This document shows positions 24,092 through 35,437 of a stretch of 64,000 nucleotides of DNA, one piece after another. A model generated the notes under the pieces. The model did no database searches. It saw nothing but the letters and a program-made list of their open reading frames with translations, and was not told the origin of the DNA. Where the stretch lies: the NCBI GenBank assembly GCA_028622995.1, contig JAJQJQ010000024.1:3410001-3474000 (forward strand), read 5' to 3'. A program made the translations under genes and the position numbers. This stretch comes from Panagrolaimus kolymaensis (lineage: Eukaryota > Nematoda > Chromadorea > Rhabditida > Panagrolaimidae). Numbering within the stretch: position 1 is the stretch's first letter; every line of letters starts with the position of its first letter.

Positions 24092-25508
24092 ATGAGCTTG
24101 GAATCTGAAATGGAATTTAGTTTGAATTTACTTACACAGGTAAATGCCGATTCCAAATCCACCGTGTTTTCACCTGCTTCCATTCTTAATGCCCTTGTAA
24201 TGCTTTATGCTGGGTCTAAAGGTAATACAGCCAATCAAATTGCTCAAATAATTGGAAAAGGTTCTGTTTTTTAAAATTTAAATAAGTTAAAAATATTAAA
24301 ATTTATTTTTAGGAAAGACTGAAAATGAAATAATCGAATATTATTCAAATTTTGTTAAACGTCATAAATCTAAAATTGAGAAAATATCCAATGAAAGCAG
24401 TACCCATCAAATGATTACTCGAAATCGAAAACGTCCGATTGAAGATATCAAAAATGATACAATTGAAAATAATGTAAATATAGCTAATGGATTATATATT
24501 TCTCCAAATGATCCCCTCCAGTCAGCTTTTGAAACAATAATCAAGGAAAAATTTGATGGTCAAATTCAAACAATAAATTTTATGGATGCAAAAAAAGCAG
24601 CTGAAGTAATTTTTGATTTAATAAAATATAATTTTGAGCTAAAAATTTAATTTAAATTTTTTTATAGAAAATAAATACTTTTGTAGCTGAGAAAACTGGG
24701 AATATGATTAAAGAAATTATTAATGCTGAAAACCTTTCATCTCAAACTTCTTTGATTTTGATAAATGCAATTTATTTTAGTGGATTTTGGGGAAAACCTT
24801 TTGAAAATAGAAAATTAAAAACATTTTATTCTAATCCATCAAGAGAAATTCCAATGATGTTTAAAACTATTGAATCCGATGAAAGTTGGAACTTCCAAAG
24901 TAGTAAAGAATGGGAATGCCTTGAAATTCCATATAAAAATCGAAAAGCATGGGTTTATATTGTTGTGCCAAGAAAAAAGGATGGACTTAAAGAATTAATT
25001 AAAAATTTTAATTTTTCTATGTTTACAAAATGCACCAAAAGGTTTGGATTTTCGGATTTTATTAACTAAAAAAATAAATGAAAAGTTTATAGACAAAAAA
25101 ATGATAAAATGACTGCACTCATTCCAATCATAGAAATTTCGGAGACCATAAATTTAAAAAAAGAATTAACCAAACTTGGTATTATCGATGCTTTCAATGA
25201 TAAATGTGACTTTAGTGGAATGCAAATCAATTCCCAGCACCATCCTGTTGAACAAGCAATTCATAAAGCTGTTATAAAAGTAAAATAATTTGAATTTTTT
25301 AAACTTTTTATTTATGATTGATGGGATCTTTTTTTAGATTGATGAACGTGGCACCATTGCAAGTGCAGCTACAGGTTTGATAAAAACACCACGTTCTCTT
25401 CCACTATGGTTTCACGCGACTCATCCTTTTCTGTATTTTATAACATCCGTCGATGGATCACAATCCACGATTCCTAAAGATATTCTTTTCATGGGTACTT
25501 TTTGTTAA
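24092..25508 (+). CDS. Serpin 2, inhibitory-type protease inhibitor
   Basis: Five exons (24092-24260, 24313-24605, 24668-25041, 25093-25279, 25338-25508) give 397 residues. The third intron (25042-25092) is only 51 bp; without it the frame stops at 25067, so this junction decides whether the gene is intact. Recognisable segments are STVFSPASILNALVMLYAGS, NIANGLYIS, SLILINAIYFSGFWGKPFE, KELTKLGIIDAFNDKCDFSG and the C-terminal HPFLYFI plus FMGTFC. The hinge is DERGTIASAATG, with small residues at P12-P9, so it is probably inhibitory. Counting gives P1-P1' as Arg-Ser (KTPRS), pointing to a trypsin-like target, unlike serpin 1 (inference). The insert with basic residues at about 90-115 (NRKRPIED) is unusual in length. 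No signal peptide is seen. A fragment of its tail also occurs at 22807-22905. Confidence 0.87.
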
Positions 25509-25910
25509 AAAAAAAATTTCTTAAAGTTTATTTTAACCATAAAATTGTCGGATTTAATCCATTCGTTGCTTTTTTAATTAGAAATTTACTCATAAAGTTT
25601 TTCTTTTTATTATTAAAAAATATTCTCTTTAATTTTATTCGAATTTTTTTATTGATCTACGAAAAAAATATGATCTCTATGTTTTATTTTTGATTGGCTT
25701 GTTTATTAGTAAAAAATAAAAATGTTTACTTTTCAAAACAAATTTTTCGTACAACAAAAATTTTACATTGTTTTTTTATATCTTTTTGCAAAAAAAAGTT
25801 TCAAAGAAATTTGCATACTTCGTTTTCATTTTTATGAAACATCGCTAAAAGAGGATAAAAGCAAAGACTTTTCATTTTTTCTCTCTCATTTTTTGTTCAA
25901 TCAAAAATTC

Positions 25911-26959
25911 ATGATGCATGCTCGCTGGTTGTTGCTCGTTTATGTTCTCAACTTCTTTTTTGCTTCAATCAAAACTGCTGGTCTTTATGATATGCGATGG
26001 TATGTTGCTAAAACAACCTTTGAATATTTGAAAACTAATGATGAAGGTATTGATGTAATCACTCCGCATAATGACTGGATCTTAATGGTTGCTGTCGGTG
26101 ATGCTCATATTATTGGTCCTGGTCAAGTTCAATGCCGCCATATCAATCCTCCAATCGAACAAATGTAAGTTTTTCTCTAGTTTTGTGTTAGCTATTCATA
26201 TCAAAAAAGACTTTTATAGCGTCAATACCATGTCAACAACCGAATATTATCCTTTATTTGAAGGTAAACTTAATGAAACAACGAAGTTCATCTATAATGA
26301 AACTCAATGTTATCCAAACACTTATGGATGTATTACACTTGTTCATAATTTCTGCCATATTGATGATGTTTGTTTCTTTCTTTGTTTTTTGTTATTTATA
26401 GTTTTATATTCCTTATTTCAGCATGTTGTTCTATCAGATTTCACCGAAACAAACACAACTGCTGTACTCAAAAAGGATTCTGTAAAACCTATTGTTGGTG
26501 AAGAATTGATTGCTGTTTTCCTTGGAATTTATCCTCGAGGACTTGTTGGATTGACAGAAAGAAAAGTTAAAGTCGTTGATTTTGAAGAATGCAAGAAACT
26601 CTTTGATCCTGATAATGTTTATCTCGTTGATCCTGAAGAACAACTTTGTACTGAACGTGTGCTTCCTGAACTTAGTGATGATCCAATTGCACTTCCTTCT
26701 GCTCTGATCTTCCGTAAAGATGGAGAAAATTATGAATTGGTTGGTATTGAAAGTAAAGCTAATCAAAAATTATGTAAGTTTACTTTTTTCTTAGAATGTT
26801 TGTTATACTTTGTCAGTTAACTCATTCTTGCTTCAAGAAGTAGTTATTGACGCTGAGAATGATCAACTTTTTTATTCAACACTAATGTTACTTATTTTTT
26901 CAGCTCTTTCAACTTGGGCTTCCTATCATTGTCGCGACGAAAATGTTCCATGTCAATAA
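25911..26959 (+). CDS. Secreted protein, possibly an inactive trypsin-fold homologue
   Basis: Four exons (25911-26164, 26220-26367, 26422-26773, 26904-26959) give 269 residues. The start ATG-ATG precedes a clear signal peptide (ARWLLLVYVLNFFFASIKTA). The frame is open further upstream but is low-complexity. The mature part has seven or eight cysteines and sequons such as NETTK. The second half has an order of motifs seen in trypsin-like folds: a hydrophobic strand (ELIAVFLGIYPRG), KVKVVDFEECKKLF, a Cys (QLCTE), then ALIFRKDGENYELVGIES. The position where GDSGGP would stand reads DDPIALPSA, and no TAAHC is visible, so the catalytic residues seem absent. The fold call is tentative. It follows serpin 2 on the same strand by 402 bp. 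Confidence 0.65.
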
Positions 26960-27524
26960 GAAATAAATGTATTATTATATTTTGTGTGCTTTAATATTGT
27001 ATTTTTTAATAATAATAAATATTTTATAATGTGTATTTTCGACTTTTTTTTGGGTTAAATGGAAAGCTTTGTACAAACTTAGAAAAGTTTATTGTTCCTT
27101 TTTAACTTCAACGTTGAATGCGCAATGTTAGAATGGTCGTTTTATTTTTCTTCAGATAGAAACTCGTACTAGTTTTAAGCTTATTACTCGCAACAATTTT
27201 TAATAGGATTTTTTATTTTTTACTGTTAATTTTTTGATAATGAATCTCTTTATTTTTTCTTTGAAAAAATTAACTAAAGAATAAACTATAATTTCAGCCA
27301 CAAAAAAGAGTTTTCAAATATTTATATCTAAACATAAAAATTGCAATATGCGTGTTAATGCCAAATATTTATTTAAATGCAGCAATAAAAAATAAAAACA
27401 CGGGCAAATAAAAAAAAGAAAGACGAAAACTTGTCCTTGACCAAAAAAGAAAGAAAGTCTCTTCCACGTCTACATGAAACTTTAATTTATTTTCTAAGAA
27501 TATATAATTTTTATTTATAAAAAA
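26960..27524. other. Intergenic, no gene seen
   Basis: 3' flank with AATAAA signals right after the stop (AAGAAATAAATG), then AT-rich DNA up to the TTC17 start. Confidence 0.5.
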
Positions 27525-30500
27525 ATGTGGAAACCAGGTTATCAGCAATTATATTTATTATTAAATGGTTTAATTATATTTGGTATATGTATTTGTCCAT
27601 TATTAAGTGAAACACATTGGATGATTAGCACTATTGGAGATGGAAATGAAAAAGATAATGCAAAAATTGTTAGCGTTGTAAGCTTTTTTTGGTTGCTATC
27701 TCTTTTGAAAAAATATATATGAATTTTAAAACTGGATTTTGTTTTTAGACTGGTTCTCCATTGTGTTTAAAACAGCCTCATTCATTAGTGGATTTTTTGG
27801 AACAACATAAAATTGTGGAATCTATGAAAGAATTGCAATCTCAACTTCAAAGTCATGAAAAGGTAAATTAAGAAACTCATGAATTTTGCACATTCGACGC
27901 TCGCTTATTTTTTGCTTTTCCATTAAAGTGGGAATTCAAAAAACTTTTTGTTGATAAAAGCTCCGAAAAAAAGGATTTTGGTATCGCGGTGCAAAAATGA
28001 GAGTAACAAAAAATAAGCATTATTGACTGAAAAAGCTTACTATCTGCCATCTAAAATTTTACTTTGAATATATTTTTAAAACTCACATTTAATTTTCAAA
28101 TATTTCAGAATGCCTTTGTAACATCAAAGATAAATGAATCAGAAAAGATTAAACGCTTTCGAAAAACAAATGATGATTGTCAAAAAAGTCAGAAACTTCC
28201 ATTTTCGGAAGAAACATTTTCTGAATTTTTTAATTTTGATTTAATGCCATTTTTTACTGATCGAAAAGATTATCCTCAACCCCCCAACGTTAAAGATGTA
28301 ATGAATTCAAAAACATTAAAAAGTTTATATTTTGGTTCGCTTCAACGCAAAATTGGCGCAGAACCAATTTGTGGAAGTGTATTTGTTTCAGAAGCTGAAG
28401 CCACGGTTATTAAAGTAAGAGAATAAATTTAGAGACGAAAATAAAAGAAATTTGAATATATTTTTTTGTTTTTTAGATCGCTGATTTATTTACCACTGAA
28501 GAATATATCCCTGAAAAAGATTTAATTGATTTAAATGAAATTGAATTAACTCGATTGGGTGAACTTCTAAGTGCAGCATTGGAAGATGTAAGCAGCAAAC
28601 TTTAATAAAACTCAACTTTTCTTCATTTTTTTTCGTTCACAAACTTTATCGGAAAAATACCTTCAAATTTTGTCCATTTTCTAAGACATATTTCTCCAAA
28701 ATATTTGTGCAGAAAATAAATTTAAACGTTTTGGATTTCAATCCACCAATTTTTCGATCCTCTTCCAAAAAATTTTAAAAATCAATTTTAAAATAATTAA
28801 ATTTATTTTGTCTTCTTTTAAAAAATATATATTTATAAAAACAACCACGGTTTTCAGGAAGATTATAAATTTTTTGCCCTTTATTATGCTGGATTTTATT
28901 GGAGGTATCTTGGCAATCCTCGTGAAGCGGCGACATGTTTACAAAAGCATCTCATCATGTCCATTTCCACGGCGGGAATATATCAAATTGGTTGCATTCA
29001 TGCTAAAGCAAAAGATTATTATCACGCGATTGCAGCATTTCGAACTTCTGATGAAACTCTCACAAACGGACACAGTTCTCAATGGTTTCATGCTGCAGGG
29101 GATGTTCATGTTTTAACTCAACTTTATCGAGCTGCAGAAGATTATTATTCTATGGCCTTGCTTTTGGCGATAGATGCAGATGAAAAAAATTTATTAAAAC
29201 TCAAACAAAATTTACTTAAATGTGAATTAGGAATAATGGAATTAGAAAATATTCGTCCTGCTAAAGAAATAGATAATTTAAAGTAAGAGAAAGTACAAAA
29301 AATTGTGGAAGTTATTGTCGAGTGTGACTTTTTATTAAAAAAAATAGACGTTTTTTAAATATAAGATTTTCAAAAGTTTGAAAATTTATAAAACCATATT
29401 TTTCTGGTACAAAAAAAAATTGTGAACTACGACGATTTTTGTTTGTTTGGAGTGTTTAAAAAATTTTTTAAAAATTGCATCTTAAATTCACTCAGCATCT
29501 GTAAACTCCTAAACACAAATAATGTTTTCGATAAAAATGCAAAAATTGATTGAAAAATTTCAGCGCTCAAAGTTTTATATTACTTTTTGACCTTTTCTTG
29601 ATAACAAAAAAAAGTGAATTTATTTTTCAATTATTAGGTTACTAAAAAAATAAAATATAGAAAATTTATAAATAAAAATTGCTATTTTATTGAAAGCTTT
29701 TTTATAAATTTTTATAAGTTTTTGAGTAACTCGATATTTTAAATTTTCTTTTAAAAGTGTCCAAATATTTAATTTCAACATTAACATGCCAAATTTTTTT
29801 AGACAAAATTTACATTCATGGGAATTTCAACAATCTCAAATGTTTGAACGCATGATTTCAATAGAAAATTGGTTTGCCGAAAAATATGCTTATGAATTTT
29901 TAACAAACACCGGTGGAAAACCTTTGGATGGAATGAAATGTCAGGGAACTAAAAATTCCAAGAAAAAACTCGCTTTAATTTGTAAAGTTGAAAGCCCAAA
30001 AAAATATCAAGAATCCATTCAAAATCGACGAAGATTAAAGCGAATAGAAGAATCACAAAAAGTTTCAGAACTTTTAAATGAAATTAGTCAAGCTCCTCAA
30101 CAGCATGCAGCATATTTAAATTATATGCTTGAAGCTCATATAGCATTTCATAATTATTTTCAAAAATTGGAGCCTTATGTTTCGATTGTTATTGATGAAC
30201 CTCAACATGAGAAAAAGTATCCGCTTAAAAAAAGGTAGGTAAAATTTTTTTGGAAAATTTTCTGTAAAAAAGTAACAAAGAAAAAATAGAAAAATATTTG
30301 CCTAAAAAAACTAAAAATATTCTCTTTTTTTGTTGTGAATTTTAAATTTGGTTAGAAAGCTTTTTCAGACTTCTAAAATTTTATTAGGATTCAAAATTCC
30401 GTTTCGAACAGAAATATTTTTCGTTTGCATTTTTATGTTAAAAAAGAAAATTTATTTTATTTTTTTGGAATTTTCTAGACGAAGAACTTTAATTCTGTTG

Positions 30501-33500
30501 TTTTTAAATATTTAAATTTTAGTTCCAAAACAAACCAAGAAAAAACTTCTTTGGCTTCAACAACAATTGAATGCGAAGAATTTTTAAGTTTTAATCAAAG
30601 TAAACTTTATGATGAATCGAACGGAGATGACTACTTCTTCGATGGAATAGAATATTTCCCGGCATTCCCTGAAAAGTTTATTGCTCCTGATAATAAAGGA
30701 TATTCGTAAGAAAAATTAAAAAATTAATTAACTAAAAATGTTTAATAAAAAAAAATTTGTTGCAGGACCTCATATATTTTAACAACCTTACTCGCTTTGA
30801 GCCGTAGCGAAATAAGTCCATTGCCATGGTCGGAACCTGAATGTGGGCAATATTTGGGCCAAGAATTTAAATTAAATGATTCACTTGAAATTTTTCCTGG
30901 TTTAAAATTAGCTGATTTTAATGATGAAACAACAGGAATCAAAGTATTTCAAGAAACTACTTTAAAAAAATATTTATTTTCCATTCTTGGTGGAAATGGA
31001 AATGGAAAAGCTTTGATTGGCGATATTGGACAAAGAATTTCAACCATTTTACGATATTCTATTGGGCCTAAATGGATTTCAGGAAATCTAGCAGCCATTT
31101 ATTGGAGATATTATGGAAAACCCAAACAAGCTTCAATATGCTTGAAAATGGCGTTGGCTGACGACGACAATGGAAAATTTGAGGATTTAGCTTTGACCCA
31201 ACTTGCACAAATAACTATGAGACTTGGACCAAAATATTTTCAAACATCAAAAACTATGGTTAAAAAAGCAATCAAAATCGATCCAAACGAACCTTTGCCA
31301 CATTATCTTTTGGGATATTTAAATTTTTTAACTAAAAATTTTTATGAATCAAAAAAATATTTTTCAAAAACTCTCGAAATTGAACCCAAATTCGAAGATG
31401 CTCAAATAGGATTAGTTGGAATAAAATGTATTCAAAAATCCGAAAATAATTTTATTAAATCTGTTAAAATTCAATATAATCCAATTTGTTGTTGGCCTCA
31501 AGAACAAAATGCATATTGTTTTGGAAAAGAAGCTAAAAATTATAAATGTTTTCGAGTTGCAACAATTAAAAATGAAAATAATGATATGAATAAAATGGAA
31601 TTTGAATATATTCGATGCAGTGGAAATTATACAGTAAGTTATAGCGCAATATTTAGATGGTTTACTTTTATTGATTTTTACAAATTTTTTACTTTTGTTC
31701 TAAATTTTTTAGATTTAAAATTATTTTTTATGTTAAATAATTTATTTAAAAATTTTTCGTTAGGTCTCAAAGCGAAAATCTGAACAGTGTCAAAATTGCG
31801 CGATATTAGTCTCAAAATTGAATACATTGTTGCATAGAAATGAATTAGATTTTTATGCTAAAAACATTTTTCAAAACCCTCAATTTGACAAAAATTAAAA
31901 TTAATGTATTAATAACTTTTTTATTTTCAGCGCAAAAGTTATCCCGCTCCCCAACAACTTCAAATACTTGCACCTTATTTTATTTCTCGTCAAGATCTAA
32001 ATGATATTTTTATTAAAAATAAATTAAATTCTATGATTTTACCAAAAGAACCCAAAGAGCCTCCAATAATTCCATTGGATTATGGCGGATATGATCCTTC
32101 AACATCGGAATTATTTAAATCCAATTTATCGCCAAATATGAGTGACTTCGAACAAGGAATGACAGATTTTGGTGAAATTAGAGAAAATCGACTAAGACAG
32201 GAAAGAGAAAACGAGCAACTTATGAATGCAAAAATGAGTGAAAAAGAATTGAAACTAAAGGTTTCATTAATTGGTAGTATGACCGATCGAAAACAAATGA
32301 TGGAATTGGATGTTGATTTGCCTTCGGTAAGTTTTTTACAAAAGGAAGCGATAAGCTAACTTAAAATAAATATGAAAAGGATTCGCATCACGAAATTATT
32401 TTCTTACGTAAAACCTTTCTCTGTTAAAAAATATTTATTTAACCTTAAAAATTAATTAAAAATTACACAGATTCTTGCAACGAAAATTTGAATTTATTAT
32501 TAATAAAACAAAATTTTTTTTTTGAAGGTTTTGAATATTTCTCAATTTTTGGATAATTTTTAAAAGTTTAAAAAGGGGCATTAAAAATCCTCAAAAATTC
32601 TTGTAAATTCTTTATTAAAAATAATATAACTGTCATTTTTTCAGTATCTCCCTGAACCAACTGAAGACCTCATCAAAAAAGGTTTACGTTACTTAAAACC
32701 TCCAAAAGAAAATACATTGGCAGATTATTGTGTTATGACAGAAAAAAATAAACGAGTCTTGGACCATCCATCTTCCACATATATTTCTGTTACGGCTAAA
32801 GGAGTTCGATTGGAAGATTATGTGGATCTCTCCGCTCCAGTAACAACCATAACTCGAGATGAACCATTTTGTCCCGATGTGGAATACACGGATGAATGGA
32901 AAGTTCTTGATGATTTGCCTGCATTTAGATATAAAGAATATTTTAAATTTTATAAACCTGAAATTGGTCTCACTGAAGTAAGATTTATTAATTTTTTAAA
33001 TATTTTAATTTGTATTATTATTTTTTAGGCTTTAATGAGTTTGGGCCATAAACATGAAAGAATTGAACACGTTGCAGCAAGATTACATTTAGCAATGAAA
33101 ACTTCGAAATTAAATCCCAAACATGGACGTAAGTTTATTTATTCCACAAAAAGTTTTTGTTTAAAACCGGAAACAGAAAAAAAGAAAAAAGCTTTTAAAG
33201 AAAACTTTTAGAAAAAAGCTGCAAAAAAAAACAAAATACTTTTTTTTATAAAAAAAAAGTTTAGCAAAAAAGATTAAAGTCCAAAAAAATATTTCTAATT
33301 TTAGAATTAATAAAAGCCAACAAACATATTTTTTGAGTCGGTTAACAAAAAAATATTTAATTTGGCTATCTCAAAATGCAACTTTTTTAAATTTATTTTA
33401 AATTTATAGATTTACAAGATGATGGTGTAAATGGAGTTATAACAGCTGCGTCAACCCTTTATTGGAGGGTTAAAGGAGACGCAGTGAATGCGCTCAAGTG

Positions 33501-33964
33501 TTTACGACACGCGCTTAAAAATTTACCCAAAGATAAAAAGGCAAGTTTCTTTAAATTATATTATTGGCTTTATAATTATTTATTATTCAAGTGTTTCTCA
33601 TTTTGTAGGATACTTCATTAATTGGATTAGCAAACATTTTTCATCAAGCCGGTTTTTTGCATAGTGCCTTGATTGCGGGTGGAAAAGCTCATCAATTAAC
33701 TCCTGATTTAGTTACCACTCATTTTACTTTAGCTAATATTTATGCTTCCATGGTAAGTTTCAAAAATTTAAATGGAGTTTTTTTTATTTCACAAAGAAAC
33801 GAAAAAGGCAAAACTTTTTTCAAATTATTTTTCAGAATGACCATCACCGAGCCCTCAAATTTTTTTATTCCACTTTAGCTCTTCAACCTTCGATGCAACA
33901 AGCTAAAGAACGCATTCGAGCTATATATTGTTTAACACACGGAAACGTTCGAATTGAAAATTAA
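27525..33964 (+). CDS. TTC17: TTC17, long tetratricopeptide-repeat protein
   Basis: TTC17 is a conserved animal TPR protein linked to actin organisation and ciliogenesis. Fourteen exons: 27525-27677, 27749-27862, 28109-28414, 28477-28587, 28858-29282, 29803-30234, 30523-30705, 30766-31633, 31931-32326, 32645-32977, 33029-33128, 33410-33540, 33609-33752 and 33836-33964, about 1274 residues (human about 1140). A signal peptide (LLLNGLIIFGICICPLLS) precedes ETHWMIS, the conserved start of the mature protein, and then LKQPHSLVDFLEQ. TPR-like units appear as YYAGFYWRYLGNPREAATCL, GNLAAIYWRYYGKPKQASIC and ASTLYWRVKGDAVNALKC, with LIGLANIFHQAGFLHSAL near the end. The intron at 33541 starts with GC (AAG|GCAAGT). 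A possible extra exon at 31764-31900 runs into a stop, so I joined 31633 to 31931, which keeps phase. The tail is duplicated at 42195-43015. Confidence 0.9.
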
Positions 33965-34150
33965 ACTAAACCAAACTTAGCCAACTTCATATAATAATCT
34001 TTTTTTAAATAAGCATTCCTCATTATTTTTTTATGAATTCTTTTTCTTTAACTATATTGTTTTTGTTGCTTTTTTCACATGAAAAAATAAAAATAAACGG
34101 GTCACATTTATATTTATATTTATATTTTAATTCTTTTATTTTACTAAACT

Positions 34151-34665
34151 TTAATGAATCAAAAATATTGCTAATAATAGTAACATAGGAAATCCTAAAG
34201 ACATAAAGGTGATGGCTCCATTACCATCTCCATTATCATGGTGGTTAGAATTTTGATGACAAGCATCATTACATTTATCTGAATTACAAATATAAAGATC
34301 ATTTTTTATTCCATTTACGTCCATATTTACACAACTATTTTGTACCCGAAAAATTCCACCATGATAACTGAATGAAGGGACATTCAAGCACAATCGATTA
34401 ATGTAATTTGATCCGCTGTCTAAAAGGAAGGGTTTTTTTACGCAAAATAAAACGTTAAAAACAAAAAGTACCATAACCGCAATAATTACATCCTGTTTTT
34501 GTGGCTTCAAGGTGATCGTCAATATAGCAAGTTATAGCGTTAACTGAACCTAAAAACTGTTTAAAGGTGATTCAAAAACGATTCAAAATAAGTTAAAAGT
34601 TTACCTAAAAAGCAACAACATAAAATATAAAAAGTTGATAATATAATAAGCGATAGTTTTAGCAT
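34151..34665 (-). CDS. Ly6/three-finger GPI-anchored protein
   Basis: Three exons (34665-34605, 34549-34472, 34419-34151) give 135 residues. The signal peptide is LSLIILSTFYILCCCFLG. The mature part starts ITCYIDDHLEATKTGCNYCG and has the spaced cysteines of a three-finger domain, closing with the diagnostic YICNSDKCN. A short His/Asn/Asp/Gly-rich linker leads to a C-terminal hydrophobic tail (FMSLGFPMLLLLAIFLIH), typical of a GPI signal. Such proteins sit on the outer cell surface, often modulating receptors or channels; the role here is unknown. Its 3' end is only 186 bp from the TTC17 stop, on the opposite strand. Confidence 0.78.
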
Positions 34666-35437
34666 TTTTGCACGTATGTAAATTTTCTTAAAAGCACCAA
34701 CGATTATATATACGTTTGTACTTTGAAATTATTTGTTACGCTCCTCTAGACAACCCCACTCCTTTTTTTGATTATCAAAAATGATAATAAAAAAAATTTG
34801 AAGAAAAACGGTGCTAAAAAAACACTTATCACAACGATTTTTTCTTCCACCTTCGCATTTATTTGTCTGCACCCATTTTTTTGCATATGTAAACAAACGT
34901 GACTCATATTTGAACTTGTCGTCGTCAGTCTGATCGAAAAAAATAACGAAGAAAAAAATAAATAAAAGGCTTTTTTGTGGAGCACGTATTTCCCCGAAAC
35001 CAAAGTCTCGAATCTAGATCTCATAAAATTTTGTCGAGATTGAACCACTCATTAATTTTTTTAAATGTATTCCTCATTGTTTTTTATAATTTTTTTCTTT
35101 AACAAAATTTATTTATTTTGCTTTTTTTCACATGAAAAAATAAAATAAACGGGTCACACTTATTTTTTTATTTTATGGCTCAGCTAATTTGTGCCCTTTT
35201 TGAGTTTAAGACGACGGCTTTATTTTAAAGTATTTAAGAACCATGAATATGCATGCAATTTTTACAATTATTGTATATTTTTTCTTTCATTGAATCAAAC
35301 CTTTTTTTAATTAAAAATAAAAGCAACTGATATCAATTTTTTTTCAAATGCATTTAAACAACAGCATACAAAAAAACTTTTCTAATAAGTGATCAGTGTA
35401 AAAAAAGGAAAAAGTTAAGTGAAACAAAAAATATTTA
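34666..35437. other. Intergenic, holds a copy of the TTC17 3' UTR
   Basis: 5' flank of the Ly6-like gene and 3' flank of the sulfurtransferase gene. Apart from the repeated 3' UTR-like block (35050-35185) I see nothing. Confidence 0.5.
35050..35185 (+). repeat. Second copy of the TTC17 3' UTR
   Basis: Sequence after the TTC17 stop (about 33990-34110: ATTCCTCATT, then TTCTTTAAC, then CACATGAAAAAATAAA and ACGGGTCACA) recurs here and again at 42873-43015. The 35-kb and 43-kb copies share extra bases (TTTTATTTTATGGCT) that the parent lacks, so they are closer to each other. No exon is attached to this copy. Confidence 0.7.

Noticed and set aside
25067..25092. Premature stop in serpin 2
   Set aside because: It falls inside a plausible 51-bp intron whose removal restores conserved serpin sequence in frame.
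25722..25910. In-frame upstream extension of the secreted protein at 25911
   Set aside because: Lys/Phe-rich low complexity, and the ATG-ATG at 25911 is followed at once by a clear signal peptide.
34746..35048. 100-codon minus-strand frame upstream of the Ly6-like gene
   Set aside because: Low-complexity Phe/Ser-rich translation with no start context; the flank also includes repeated UTR sequence.
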